Shown: one piece after another, positions 1 to 9,180 of the stretch
Numbering within the stretch: the first letter of the stretch is position 1
Layout: each line of letters opens with the position of its first letter
Source of the DNA: Phoenix dactylifera
Lineage: Eukaryota > Streptophyta > Magnoliopsida > Arecales > Arecaceae
DNA: 64,000 nucleotides
NCBI RefSeq assembly: GCF_009389715.1
Contig: NC_052401.1
Span: 2,778,843-2,842,842 of the forward strand
Reading direction: 5' to 3'
Notes under the pieces: generated by a model
What the model was told of the DNA's origin: nothing
The model's input: only the letters and a program-made list of their open reading frames with translations
The model's database searches: none
Made by a program: the position numbers and the translations under genes

Positions 1-361
1 AGCCGAACGGCATCACCTTGTAGCAGTAGGTTCCCCCGTCAGTGATGAAGGCTGTCTTTTCCTCATCTTCTGGCGCCATGCGGATCTGGTTGTATCCGGA
101 AAAGGCGTCCGTGAATGCCAACAGCTCGTGACCCGAGGTGGAGTCCACGAGCTGGTCGATGCTGGAAAGTAGGAAGCTGTCCTTTGGGCAGGCTTTATTC
201 AGGTCGGTGTAGTCCACGCACATACGCCACTTTCCGCTGGCTTTCTTGACGAGGACCACGTTGGCGAGCCACTCTGGGTAGGCTATCTCCCGGATGAAGC
301 CAGCTTCAAGGAGATTGCTGACCTCCTCGGCTGCTGCTCGCTGTCGTTCAGGGGCAGCGCC
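1..361 (-). pseudogene. Reverse transcriptase N-terminal part, continuing gag-pol after the TGA
   Basis: The frame of the upstream gag-protease continues without another stop to the window edge. Recognisable reverse transcriptase blocks are PEWLANVVLVKKASGKWRMC, VDYTDLNKACPKDSF, and DAFSGYNQIRM, which carries the first catalytic aspartate. YCYKVMPFG follows at the very edge. This is the canonical Ty3/gypsy order. The YxDD catalytic box, RNase H and integrase lie outside. Because a TGA separates this part from gag, it would be made only by readthrough or not at all. Confidence 0.8.
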
Positions 362-2755
362 TCATTTCTTTTGTCGCACGGGCTTGCTGGTTGGCTTCAC
401 TTGGAGCCGGTGGACCATGATCTCCGGATCTATCCCCGGCATGTCCGCAAGCGACCATGCGAAGACGTCCATGTTGTCTCGTAGAAAATTGACGAGGCGA
501 CCCCTCTCATGCTCGTTGAGGCCAGAGCCGACCTGCACGGTTAGCTCGGGAGTGTTCTTTCGTAAAGGAACTTGAATTAGCAACTCACCAGGCTCTACCC
601 GCTCTTTCTGAGGGTTGACCCGTGCCTCGATGACCTTATTCGAGGGCTGGCCAGTTGCTGGGGTAGGCGCCTCGGCTGGCCGTTTTGCCTCGTGGGTTGC
701 CAGGTAGCATCGCCTTGCCACCATTTGGTCCCCTCGAACTTCGCCGACCCCCTGGCTGGTGGGGAATCGCATGAGCAGGTGGCGAGTCGAGACCACTGCT
801 CGGAGGGCGTTGAGACCCGGCCTTCCGAGGATGGCATTGTAGACTGAGGGCAGGCGTATTACAATGAAGCTCATCCCTACGGTACTTTCACGGGGGGCGA
901 GCCGGGCTGTGACCAGGAGGTCGATTTCGCCTTCTACTGGAACTGAATCCCCAGTAAATCCAACTAACGGAGCATTCATTCTCCGTAGCTGCTTACTTGT
1001 CATCCCCATTTTACAATATGCACCAAGATACAAAACATTCGCCGAGCTTCCATTATCGACCAAGATGCGCTTTACATCAAATTTATTTATGATAATGGAG
1101 ATGACCACGGCATCATCATGGGGAGTTTCGACTCCCTTTAGATCATCATCTGAAAAGGAGATGGCTTCAGAGGCGCGCAGGCGCTTTGAGGAGGTTTCTT
1201 CCCCCGAAGCTTCTCCAGCCGAGGCCCCGCCTCGGATGGTGTTGATGATGCCGGCGATGGGCCTGTTGGCATTTGAACCTTCAGGCTGTGCAGCTCCTTC
1301 GGCTGGCTTCTTCTCTTCACGCCGGCCTTGCACGAATCGATCGAGCACCCCTCGGCGGATGAGTGCTTCGATCTCATTTCGGAGCTGATAGCAATCTTTG
1401 GTATCATGGCCGTGATCTCGGTGGAAACGGCAATACTTCCGGGGATCACGCCGGGTTCTGGTATCTTGTTTTGGAGGTGGGAGCCGGATACGATCCCGAC
1501 CCTCAATCTCCATGAGGATTTCAGCCCGAGGAGCGTTGAGGGGAGTGTAGTTTTCATACCTCCCTTCGAATGCATGGGCCCGTAGTGGGAACCTCGGGCG
1601 GAGTGGTGACCTTTGCTGTGGCGGTCCCCTCAACCGGGGTGGACTCTTCGGGCGGGGCGGATTCTTGGCTCGTCGCGGAGACGGGCTTCTGGGCTGGCCG
1701 CGCTCCTCGCGGCGTCTCTTTTTGGGGTTCTGCTCGGTCCCACCCCGCCTAACAGCCACGGCTTCCTCAGCCTTGGCGTACTTCCGCGCCCGAGCGAACA
1801 TTTCGGTGAGGTCCGCGGGGAAATTCTTCTCGATTGAGAAGAGGAACCTGTAAGACCGGGCTCCAGTCTTTAGCGCCGACATGGCGATGGACTGGTCAAG
1901 CTCCCGGACCTCCCATGTTGCGGCGGTAAACCGGTCCAAATACTCCTTGAAGGGTTCTCCCTCCTTCTGTTTGATATCAAGGAGGGAGTCCGATGTCCGC
2001 CGCTGGGGTTGGCTGGCGGCAAAATTGCCAGCAAATTGTCTGCCGAGCTGCTCAAAAGAAGAGACAGTACTCGGCTTCAGCCCGGTAAACCAAAGCCGGG
2101 CTGGCCCTCGGAGTGTTGCCGGAAAAGCCTTGCACATCATGGCCTCCGAGGCTCCTTGTAGGGCCATTAGGACCCGATAACTTTCCAGGTGGTCAAGGGG
2201 ATCAGCCTTGCCGTTGTAAGGCTCCACCTGAGGCATCTTGAACCGTAGTGGAACCGGTTCATCTTCGATCTCCGGAGAGAAGGGCGACTTCGTAGTGAAC
2301 TCGAAGTCGCCATCACGTCCCGATTTTCTTCCGTGGAGCGCCTGGATTTGGCGCTCCAGCTTCTCGACCTTCTTGTCGAGTTCGTCATTCTGGAGGGCCG
2401 CTGCAGCGGTTCGTTCGGGTGCAAGTTGCCCCGGAACCGACTCAGCTTCTGAAGGTTGTGGCCAGCCTCCGTGGCCTCTGACTGGGTGCTCTCTCCAGAA
2501 GGAGGCCTGGACTTGAGAGTCCTGACCTCGAAGGGGAAGTCCGCTTGTAGGGGGCTCCGGTTGGACTGGAGCCGGAGGAAACGGTGCCATTGGGATGCCC
2601 CTGGGTTGCAAGCTTTGGACAGCGGTAGCCAAGGCTTGCACCTGTTGCACCAGGGCATCAAACTGCTCCGGCCGAACTTGAGGGGTTGACTCGGCCGGAG
2701 GTGGCGAGTTTTGGACAGAATGCTCAGGACTGGGTGGAGGGACGTCGAGAGGCAT
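362..2755 (-). CDS. Ty3/gypsy Gag-protease polyprotein, ending at an in-frame TGA
   Basis: This is a 797-residue frame starting at the ATG at 2755, 40 nt downstream of the primer-binding site. Residues about 1-140 are proline- and glutamine-rich with a short charged helix. About 170-335 is the Retrotrans_gag capsid domain (PYNGKADPLDHLESYRVLM and following). Next comes a basic RS/RP-rich stretch, a CHHC-type zinc knuckle near residue 440, and an aspartic protease near 560-680 with the active-site segment VDNGSS. The frame closes at TGA (362-364), exactly where the linker into reverse transcriptase begins, and the same frame stays open to the left edge. The break is therefore one codon in an otherwise continuous gag-pol. 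It could be an inactivating mutation or, less likely, a recoding site. Confidence 0.85.
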   Translation of the reverse strand: MPLDVPPPSPEHSVQNSPPPAESTPQVRPEQFDALVQQVQALATAVQSLQPRGIPMAPFPPAPVQPEPPTSGLPLRGQDSQVQASFWREHPVRGHGGWPQPSEAESVPGQLAPERTAAAALQNDELDKKVEKLERQIQALHGRKSGRDGDFEFTTKSPFSPEIEDEPVPLRFKMPQVEPYNGKADPLDHLESYRVLMALQGASEAMMCKAFPATLRGPARLWFTGLKPSTVSSFEQLGRQFAGNFAASQPQRRTSDSLLDIKQKEGEPFKEYLDRFTAATWEVRELDQSIAMSALKTGARSYRFLFSIEKNFPADLTEMFARARKYAKAEEAVAVRRGGTEQNPKKRRREERGQPRSPSPRRAKNPPRPKSPPRLRGPPQQRSPLRPRFPLRAHAFEGRYENYTPLNAPRAEILMEIEGRDRIRLPPPKQDTRTRRDPRKYCRFHRDHGHDTKDCYQLRNEIEALIRRGVLDRFVQGRREEKKPAEGAAQPEGSNANRPIAGIINTIRGGASAGEASGEETSSKRLRASEAISFSDDDLKGVETPHDDAVVISIIINKFDVKRILVDNGSSANVLYLGAYCKMGMTSKQLRRMNAPLVGFTGDSVPVEGEIDLLVTARLAPRESTVGMSFIVIRLPSVYNAILGRPGLNALRAVVSTRHLLMRFPTSQGVGEVRGDQMVARRCYLATHEAKRPAEAPTPATGQPSNKVIEARVNPQKERVEPGELLIQVPLRKNTPELTVQVGSGLNEHERGRLVNFLRDNMDVFAWSLADMPGIDPEIMVHRLQVKPTSKPVRQKK

Positions 2756-2794
2756 TGGAAGCCCCTTTGCTTCTTAGCTTCATGGCAGCGACTC

Positions 2795-2814
2795 GGGCCC
2801 TTCCTCTAGCGCCA
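2795..2814 (-). other. Primer-binding site of the Tat-type element
   Basis: On the minus strand TGGCGCTAGAGGAAGGGC starts two bases after the LTR ends. TGGCGC-type sites differ from the initiator-Met site used by the two other LTR elements here. TGGCG-type sites are known from Tat-clade elements. The matching tRNA was not determined. Confidence 0.65.
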
Positions 2815-3221
2815 ACTGTTGCTGGAAATTGGACCCGGGGGCCGCCACGAAACCAGGGGAGGAGGAGCTCCGCTGCCGGGAGGGCGGACGGCGGTGCGCC
2901 GGCAGACTGCGTCCTCCGTGGGGATGAGGGAGCGGAGAGGAGTGCGTCCTGTCCTGTCCTCCGTGGGAGGAGCTCCGCCGCAGGGACGGTGGTCGGCGGT
3001 GCGCCGGCTGGTGGCGTCCTCCTGGAGGGTGTGAGTCCTGCAAAAAAGCCGGTGGCCGGGCTTTCCGGCGCCGGCCCTCCGATGCTTAAGTCAGAGGGGG
3101 CTAGTATGTGGAGAGAGCAAGGAGGAGATATGTGGAGAAGACGAAGAGAATATTAAGCTCAATTGTGTCTGTGCTGTTTCTTTTTCATCCTCCCCCCCCC
3201 CCACCTTTCCCTCAGGTTCCC

Positions 3222-3228
3222 TTTTATA
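3222..3228 (-). promoter_or_regulatory. TATA box of the LTR promoter
   Basis: CTATAAAAGGGAAC is read on the minus strand inside the LTR, upstream of gag. Its position and context fit the U3/R boundary of a plant LTR. No transcript start is visible from sequence. Confidence 0.55.
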
Positions 3229-3770
3229 GAGGGATATTGTGTTACCTGGGAGGTGACAGGGGAATTTTGTCCTCTTTTGTGATAATTGGGCACGATTTGG
3301 CCCATTAATGGCGTAGTGGAGAATAAGGCCGAGTCAGACCGGAACCAGGGAGTTGTCACGGTCGATCGGACCTGTTGGAGTGGTTGAACCGCCGGCCGTG
3401 GTGGGCCTGGGGTCTGTGGATGGTAAGTACATTTATTACCGAGTGAACCGGCGGTCAGGGAGAGCCATACGCTTTGATGGTTCAGTGATCCGGAGATTGC
3501 CTTGAGCCGTGTTCATTAAATGACTGAGTGCATCGAAGACTTGGGGGGGTCTCATGCATTAATGGCAGGTCGTGCCGAATACCTGCGGAGATCTTATGCC
3601 TTAATAGCTTGGAGATAGCGGCAGGTTGTAGTGGAGTTGTCAGGTCCCTCAGGCTTAGAGGGTTAGGCGGAAGTTGAACATTTGGTTAAGGCATCGGCTC
3701 GGCAGGGGTGCCGAGCCGAGCCGGTCGCCCGACGGGGCGCCCTGTGACGGGGTCGCTTCTAGTCAGTATT

Positions 3771-4010
3771 TCTGGTCAGCGCCCTTTGGGCGAGCGTCTT
3801 CCTGATTGGCGTCCTTCGGTCGGCCTTTTCTTAGCCGAGCGTTCCTACCTGGTTGGTCGGCGCTCTCTAGCCGAGCACCCTTCTGGTTGGTGCCCTTTGG
3901 TCGAGCGCCTCTCTGGCCGGCGCTTTTTGGCCGAACATCTTTCTGGTCGGCGCTCTTTGGCCGAGCGCCTTTCCGGTCGGCGCTCTTTGGCCGAGCGCCT
4001 CTGTGGCGGT
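3771..4010. repeat. 30-bp minisatellite in the LTR U3 region (about 8 units)
   Basis: About eight units of TGGTCGGCGCTCTTTGGCCG plus GAGCGCCTTTC repeat with a 30-bp period. The right-hand units are nearly identical and the left-hand ones degenerate. Because 30 is a multiple of three, the array leaves spurious open frames on both strands. Confidence 0.85.
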
Positions 4011-4234
4011 ATGACTTGGGGTTTTTCCCCCAACACATATATAAGCATAACTTACACTTGCATAATCGGACTAATGAATGTGGTGCTCTAGACTAACCAT
4101 GTTATATTGGTTGCCCCGTCATGGGCTGAAACGTGACTGTGGTTAGTTTAAAGTCGAAAATGAATAAAAAGAAATTGATGTGTGGATGTGAACTGAATTG
4201 AATAAATAAGGACTTTGGGCTTATCTCGTTACTA

Positions 4235-4415
4235 TGGCAGGCCTCGTCACAAATTGGAAATGTGGTACTTTGGCAAGCCCCATCATAGGCTGAAAATGTG
4301 GTACTTTGGCAGGCCCCATCACAAGCTGAAAATGTAAAACTATAGCATGCCTCGTCACAGGATGGAAATGTGATATCTTGGCAGGCCCCACCACAGGCTG
4401 AAAATTATAACTGAA
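4235..4415. repeat. 36-bp tandem repeat, five units
   Basis: Units begin TGGCAGGCC at 4235, 4271, 4307, 4343 and 4379, spaced exactly 36 bp. Each continues CATCACAGGCTGAAAATGTG with substitutions. A lone related copy lies near 4110. The array sits in the retained LTR part of the decayed plus-strand element. Confidence 0.85.
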
Positions 4416-5001
4416 ATTTGGCCCAAAGTCGAAAAGATAATTAATCCGGATCAAGTTAAAAAGAAATAGAATGAAAAGCATTGAAAATACTATTGAAGAA
4501 TTATGAGATAGCGTATGATATATCATTCTTGAGTGGCTAGATTTCTATTGATATTTGATGTACATATTTATACTGATTATTCGAGCATTATTAATAGCCG
4601 GTTTGTGATTTCATGTTGTGTGCAATGATTTCTTGCAGTTTCCGAATTTATATTATTATTGTGTTAGTGTGGATATGTGGAAATTTTTACTGGGCTGTGA
4701 AGCTCACAACCCCTTCCCCTTTCTCTTTTTTTCCAGTCTTGTAGATTGCATGTTACGTGGCTATGGTTGAGATTACAGGTGGATGGATGATTAGACAGAG
4801 CATCACTAATACTGGTTGGATAATCAAATTTCATAATTGGATCAAATTTGTTGTTTAGTATGCATTGAGATCACCGTTGATTACAGATATTGAGGTTGTA
4901 TTATATTTTTAGGCCTTGCATATTCTCTAAGGCTCTGCCCTAGAGAGTGTGCGACCGTGTCGCGTAACCAACCCAGGTGCTGAGTTTGGGGCGTGACAGA
5001 G

Positions 5002-5013
5002 TGGTATCAGAGC
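5002..5013 (+). other. Primer-binding site, initiator-Met type
   Basis: TGGTATCAGAGC follows the LTR end GGGGCGTGACA by a few bases. This is the standard complement of the 3' end of plant initiator tRNA-Met and marks the start of the internal region of the plus-strand element. Confidence 0.8.
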
Positions 5014-5470
5014 TTAGGCTTAAGATCCTTAGAAATTATAATAGGAATGACATCAGAGCATAGGTTTAAGAGCATTGGGAATTATGATAGGAAAATTATT
5101 AGAGCTTAGGTTTAAAATCATTGGGAATTATGACAGAAATACTATCAGAGTTTGACGTTTAAGATCATTGCGGATTGTGACAGAAAATCTATCAGAGCCT
5201 AAGTTTATGATCATTTAGGATTATGACAGGAATGATATCAGAGCTTAAGATTTAAGACTACTATGGACTGTGGCATAAGTGGCATCAAAGTTTGAAGTTT
5301 AAGATCATCGAGGATTGTAACAAAAGTGGAATCAGAGCATAGGTATAGGATCAATAAGGATTGTGATAGAAATATATCAAATCTTGATGTCATGATCATT
5401 CCGAACATAACAAAAAGTAGCAGAAATAAATTCAGGGCTTAGGTGTAAGATCGCTAGGCATTATGATAAA
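5002..5470 (+). repeat. 46-47 bp tandem repeat starting at the primer-binding site (9-10 units)
   Basis: The core ATCAGAGCTTAGGTTTAAGA plus TCATTGGGAATTATGACAG recurs. The AGAG of successive units lies at 5009, 5055, 5101, 5147, 5194, 5240, 5287, 5334, 5379 and about 5434. The first unit contains the primer-binding site itself, so each later unit carries a degenerate copy of it. Confidence 0.85.
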
Positions 5471-7240
5471 TTGTATATATTAAGTTTGGTATTCGATGAG
5501 TACGGAAGGGCGTGATAAATTGTCTTTGATCATTATAAGAGAGGTTTGACCTAAGGTAAATATAGGAAGGTTAACAATGGTATATCGGTTATACCATGTT
5601 CAAACGTTATTTGAATGACTTGAAAATTTAAATTTGATATAGGTTTAGATGTGATAGCACTTTTGGTTTTGCTACTAATTATTAGAGTATGATTTGTACA
5701 TGGATCTTTTATAATATTGGAGTGAGCTAAGATAGATTTTTCATAGTATTATAAAGGAATGTTCTTCGTAAATTATATTTGGAAATGAAAGTTTCAAATA
5801 CTACAAATAGGTCTATTTCCTATTGATATATTTGATTTTACCTTGAGCCATAGAGTATGCATATTGATGGGAAAATTCTAGTTATTTGAATTTTCATATT
5901 TTGATTGGGCTACTAAATTGTTCTTTTAATTATTGGAGATTATTTGATGTGTTAATTTAAAACTCAAGTCTAGATTCATAATTTGAGTAGGGATCTTTTG
6001 TCATTGTTGATGAAGTCACTAGTATAATATCATATTGAGTAGAGACTTCAATCATGAGATGCTTATATGAATTATCATATAGAGCATTGCTGTTGGATAT
6101 TAAAAATCTTGGTGAAGAAAGATTTAGAGATGAATAGATTTAATTTCTACTTGTAGTAGTATTGGCTCAAAAACTTCTAACCCATTGAATTTGGAGTAAA
6201 ATTCTGTTGGAAGAAAGATCAATGCAGATTTTCTAATCAAATTGCTAAGGAATCCAAGGTTAACCCCCTTTAAATTAAACCTAGATATTTTAGATTCTAA
6301 AGAGGTTGTGAAGATAATGCGGTGACCTTAAACTTGACTAATGGCTTAGGGGTTAGTTATCGTAAATACGCTCTACATAGATTGAGGGCAAGAAAATCTA
6401 GAGGTTATGCACTAATTCTATTTGAAAACTTGAAATTTGAATTTTCTTAGTCCTAGCGTAAAGCGATATTTCGGTCATAAAATATTTAGCGATTTTAGAA
6501 TATTTGCTGGGTTAGATTAGAGTGCGCAATGGATGCGTGGTGAATTGAATTATTTGAAATTGGTTGAAAACAATAATACTTTGATCCAAAAGGTATTATG
6601 ATGGAAGACTTGAGTTAGTTATCTAGTAGAAAAGAATATTGTTGATTCTAAGGATTATTTGGAGATAGCTACGTAATTTTCACCAGTAAGTTCCTCTATT
6701 GTTGACAATTCTTGAGAGAATCTTGGACATCTTAAATTTAACATAACGGATTGATGATTCCATGGTTAAGCTTGGATTTGGAATAGTTTAACATTGATCC
6801 CCTACTCCTCCCTCCGACATTGTTAATCTATCTATTTGAAAGGGATTTGAGGTTTTCTTAGGACAAAAATTGATCATTAAATTATGGGCAAAGTTAAGAG
6901 AAGAAAGAGGATTATAAATTATGAAAAGCATTTGATGCTAAAGCTTTCTCCTATTTCTGTTAAGTCAATTACGATTTCTACGTGGAATTAATCAGGAGCA
7001 ATAAATTTCTTAGGCAAATAATTATGACATTTTAATCCAATGTTGGGATATTAGTCTTTTTTTTATATAAAAGATCAAAAAAATTCAATAAATATTGTGA
7101 ATTCAATAAGTATTCAAAATCTTGTGAGCAGACACTCTGAGAGGGAGATTATTTAGGAGCTCGAGGATAATATAATGGTTTAGTACTTTCAATGTCTGAA
7201 CCCTAAGTAAGTTAATTTCGAAGAGAAAAATTTTATTTTA
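5471..7240 (+). other. Decayed internal region, no gene
   Basis: The sequence is AT-rich with stop codons in all frames and no domain I can recognise. By position it is the former gag-pol region of the plus-strand retroelement. Confidence 0.5.
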
Positions 7241-7253
7241 AGAGAGGGGAGAA
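7241..7253 (+). other. Polypurine tract of the decayed element
   Basis: AGAGAGGGGAGAA lies immediately before TGTAAGAG, with the conserved chromovirus lead-in TAATTTCGAAGAGAAAAATT upstream. It marks the 3' LTR start. Confidence 0.7.
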
Positions 7254-7620
7254 TGTAAGAGCCCATATTTTTGGGCCAGGGCCGGCCTTTGGCTTGCTCA
7301 GGCCATGTGGCAGGAGAGGGAGACTCCCGAGCAGAGTCTCCCTCTTTTCCTTCTCTGTTTTCCATCTGATTCCTCTTCTTGGAGTCTGAGATCAAAGCAT
7401 ACCAAATTTGAGCCAAGCCTCATCTATAAAGGCACTCTTCCCCTTCTTCCTTAGCATCAACCGAGAAGCTCTTCCATTAGAGCTTTGATCGCTAGGTGAT
7501 CCATGGGAGATGCTCGGAGTGTTCGCCGCCAGGTGGCCAAAGAAGCTCATCAAAGATAAGGTGAGCTCCCTCTCTCATCAAAGAGAGGGGATTAATGTAA
7601 AAACAGAACTCCCCTGTTCG
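7254..7620 (+). repeat. 3' LTR of the decayed element, probably truncated
   Basis: It starts TGTAAGAGCCCATATTT directly after the polypurine tract and contains a TATA-like CATCTATAAAGGCAC near 7420. The right boundary is unclear. I see no sequence shared with the left LTR fragment, so the remainder was probably lost. Confidence 0.5.
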
Positions 7621-8762
7621 GTGTAACTACCTCGTCCTTTCAGCCTACTTGGTTCCATTCTCATTCTTATCCCAAACAGAATATGGCTCATGTGGCCTGT
7701 TTTGGAACAGAGAAAGGGGTTGCAGGGACGATTGTTAGTCATCCTTGATAGGTATAAGAATTTCCCTTATAAGACAGTGTAAGATAAGATATTCTTATTC
7801 CCCGTGGTTTTATTTTACAATAGTACAACTAATATGGTGATGATTAATGAGTTAAAAGACAATGAAAAAAAAAAAACTTTTTTGTGGTCACTTTTTGGTT
7901 AAAAATGAACAGATATTTTAATCATTTCAATAACAGAGGTGAGGCCTTTCACGCAAGCCCCTCCCATCAGGCTTTGAAATATGCCATGCGCGATTGTATA
8001 CGAGACCACACGGGATCTTGCATCTCAAAATGGTTCTAGAACGTGATTGAATGGCCATGTATGTGGAAAACTACCAGGGGCACTAATTCATCTAGCATGT
8101 TATCTCCTTGAGATTTCATGTCACACGAATTATGTCGCAAATATCTCAATTGCCAAACCTAACACTGTTTAGGATCCAACACCAAAACCCCTAATCCATA
8201 CCAATACCTTTCTGGTTCCTAGATCAATCATCGTTCCACACCTAAATTTGGTTTAGATACTAATGTACCTATCAAGAATGCCCGGACCACAGGCATGCTA
8301 ACCGGCTCCCATAACTTTTAATGCTAGCAGCCGCAAGTGCAACTTTGAGAAAGAATCCTACTAAATAATATTCAGTAAGCTAGAAAGGGTAAAATGATAT
8401 GAAACATACATATATTCCCGGCCCACTCCAGCCCTACTGCAAGAAGTTGGTACTGCATACCAGATACGGATAGTCCTAATGACAGGTACCATATCACTAG
8501 GAGTTGCAGAAGGAACTGAGAAGACACCGAGAAGGCATCCAATTATCCAAACCTTGAACAAACAATGTAGACCAGTTAAGCCATTCACTTATGAAAGGCA
8601 CCTATAGCAATTCTTAAGTGCTCAACTTCAATAATTGGTTATTACCCACGTCTCAAAATTTTCATGCAAAACTATATTTCAATGCTAAACTAAAACCAAC
8701 TCCTAATTCCCGTAAAATGGCACTGGAGATGGGTAAAAGCACAAGCTAAAACGAAATGATGT
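7621..8762. other. Intergenic, no gene recognised
   Basis: I see no convincing coding or repeat structure. A 75-codon minus frame at 8361-8588 shows no domain. This stretch lies beyond the 3' end of the ascorbate peroxidase gene and may include its 3' UTR. Confidence 0.4.
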
Positions 8763-8912
8763 TCAGTTTCCAAGCAGAGACGCCAGAAATGCCAAGGCAG
8801 CAATCAGGATCATGATATTGAAAATGTAATTGGATTTAAGAGGCTTATCTGGGCTGCCTCCAATTGCTTCATACTATGCCCCCTTCTGCCTCATGGCCTC
8901 CGATAGTTCTCT
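8763..8912 (-). pseudogene. Relic of the thylakoid-anchor exon of chloroplast ascorbate peroxidase
   Basis: On the minus strand, downstream of the stromal stop codon, a frame reads RELSEAMRQKGA, a TAG (8874-8876), then YEAIGGSPDKPLKSNYIFN and a hydrophobic helix IMILIAALAFLASLLGN ending at TGA (8763-8765). This is the C-terminal anchor of thylakoid ascorbate peroxidases. The TAG sits where the family has Glu, one codon is missing just before it, and the segment leading in from exon 11 is out of frame. The membrane helix itself is intact. Its best reading is an exon of an ancestral gene that made stromal and thylakoid forms by alternative splicing and now makes only the stromal form. Confidence 0.75.
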
Positions 8913-9180
8913 TTGCATTTGAAGTATAAGGTTTATTTATTTCTTTTACTTTCTCAATCTCTTTTCCAAAGTATTCACACTGTTGGAAAAGCTTCATCTC
9001 GTGTTATTAAAAGATGCAGCAGAACAAAAGATATTTGTTGATTTTTTAAGCCTGCAAGCCATGAAAGCAGAACACAGAATTTCCTTCAGAAATCGATCTC
9101 ACATGTCCGCTGAGATAATCATTCAGGAGTAGGATAATAAAGCAGAAAGGTTACCAACCTACCTTTTTTTGGCTAGAAGA

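Larger units (their letters stand above)
1..4035 (-). mobile_element. Ty3/gypsy retrotransposon, Tat-type, truncated by the window edge
   Basis: Read on the minus strand the order is 5' LTR (2817-4035), primer-binding site, gag-protease frame, then the start of reverse transcriptase, which runs off the left edge. The gag zinc knuckle has the unusual histidine-rich spacing (CRFHRDHGHDTKDC) and the protease reads VDNGSSANVLY. Both are typical of the non-chromoviral Tat lineage (RIRE2/Retand-like). RNase H, integrase and the 3' LTR are outside the window. The five bases right of the LTR (CATAT, 4036-4040) are the candidate target duplication, but the partner copy is not visible. The element probably inserted into the LTR of the neighbouring decayed element (inferred). 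Confidence 0.85.
2817..4035 (-). repeat. 5' LTR of the Tat-type element
   Basis: The LTR is 1,219 bp. Its plus-strand ends are TGTTGCTGG and CCCCCAACA, giving the TGTTG/CAACA inverted ends expected of an LTR. Read on the minus strand it starts TGTTGGGGGAAAAACCCC. A TATA box lies at 3222-3228, followed downstream by a poly-pyrimidine/poly-purine stretch near 3191-3202. The part next to the primer-binding site holds an imperfect duplication of about 107 bp (GGAGGAGCTCCGC near 2861 and 2968). The U3 end holds a 30-bp minisatellite. Confidence 0.8.
4036..7620 (+). mobile_element. Decayed plus-strand LTR retrotransposon, chromovirus (Tekay/Del)-like
   Basis: Three landmarks are visible. An LTR end is followed by an initiator-Met primer-binding site (TGGTATCAGAGC, 5002-5013). 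Near the 3' end the segment TTTCGAAGAGAAAAATTTTA leads into a polypurine tract. A new LTR starts TGTAAGAGCC at 7254. This arrangement is characteristic of Tekay/Del chromoviruses. No gag or pol frame survives in 5471-7240, which is AT-rich and full of stops. The LTR piece at 4036-4998 and the one at 7254-7620 do not overlap in sequence, so each seems to keep a different part of the LTR, the left one cut by the Tat-type insertion. Confidence 0.6.

Noticed and set aside
3708-4091. 127-codon plus-strand frame
   Set aside because: It is produced by the 30-bp LTR minisatellite, and both strands show similar spurious frames.
4036-7620. Matching LTR pair for the decayed plus-strand element
   Set aside because: I could not find shared sequence between 4036-4998 and 7254-7620, so I do not claim an intact LTR pair or date the insertion.
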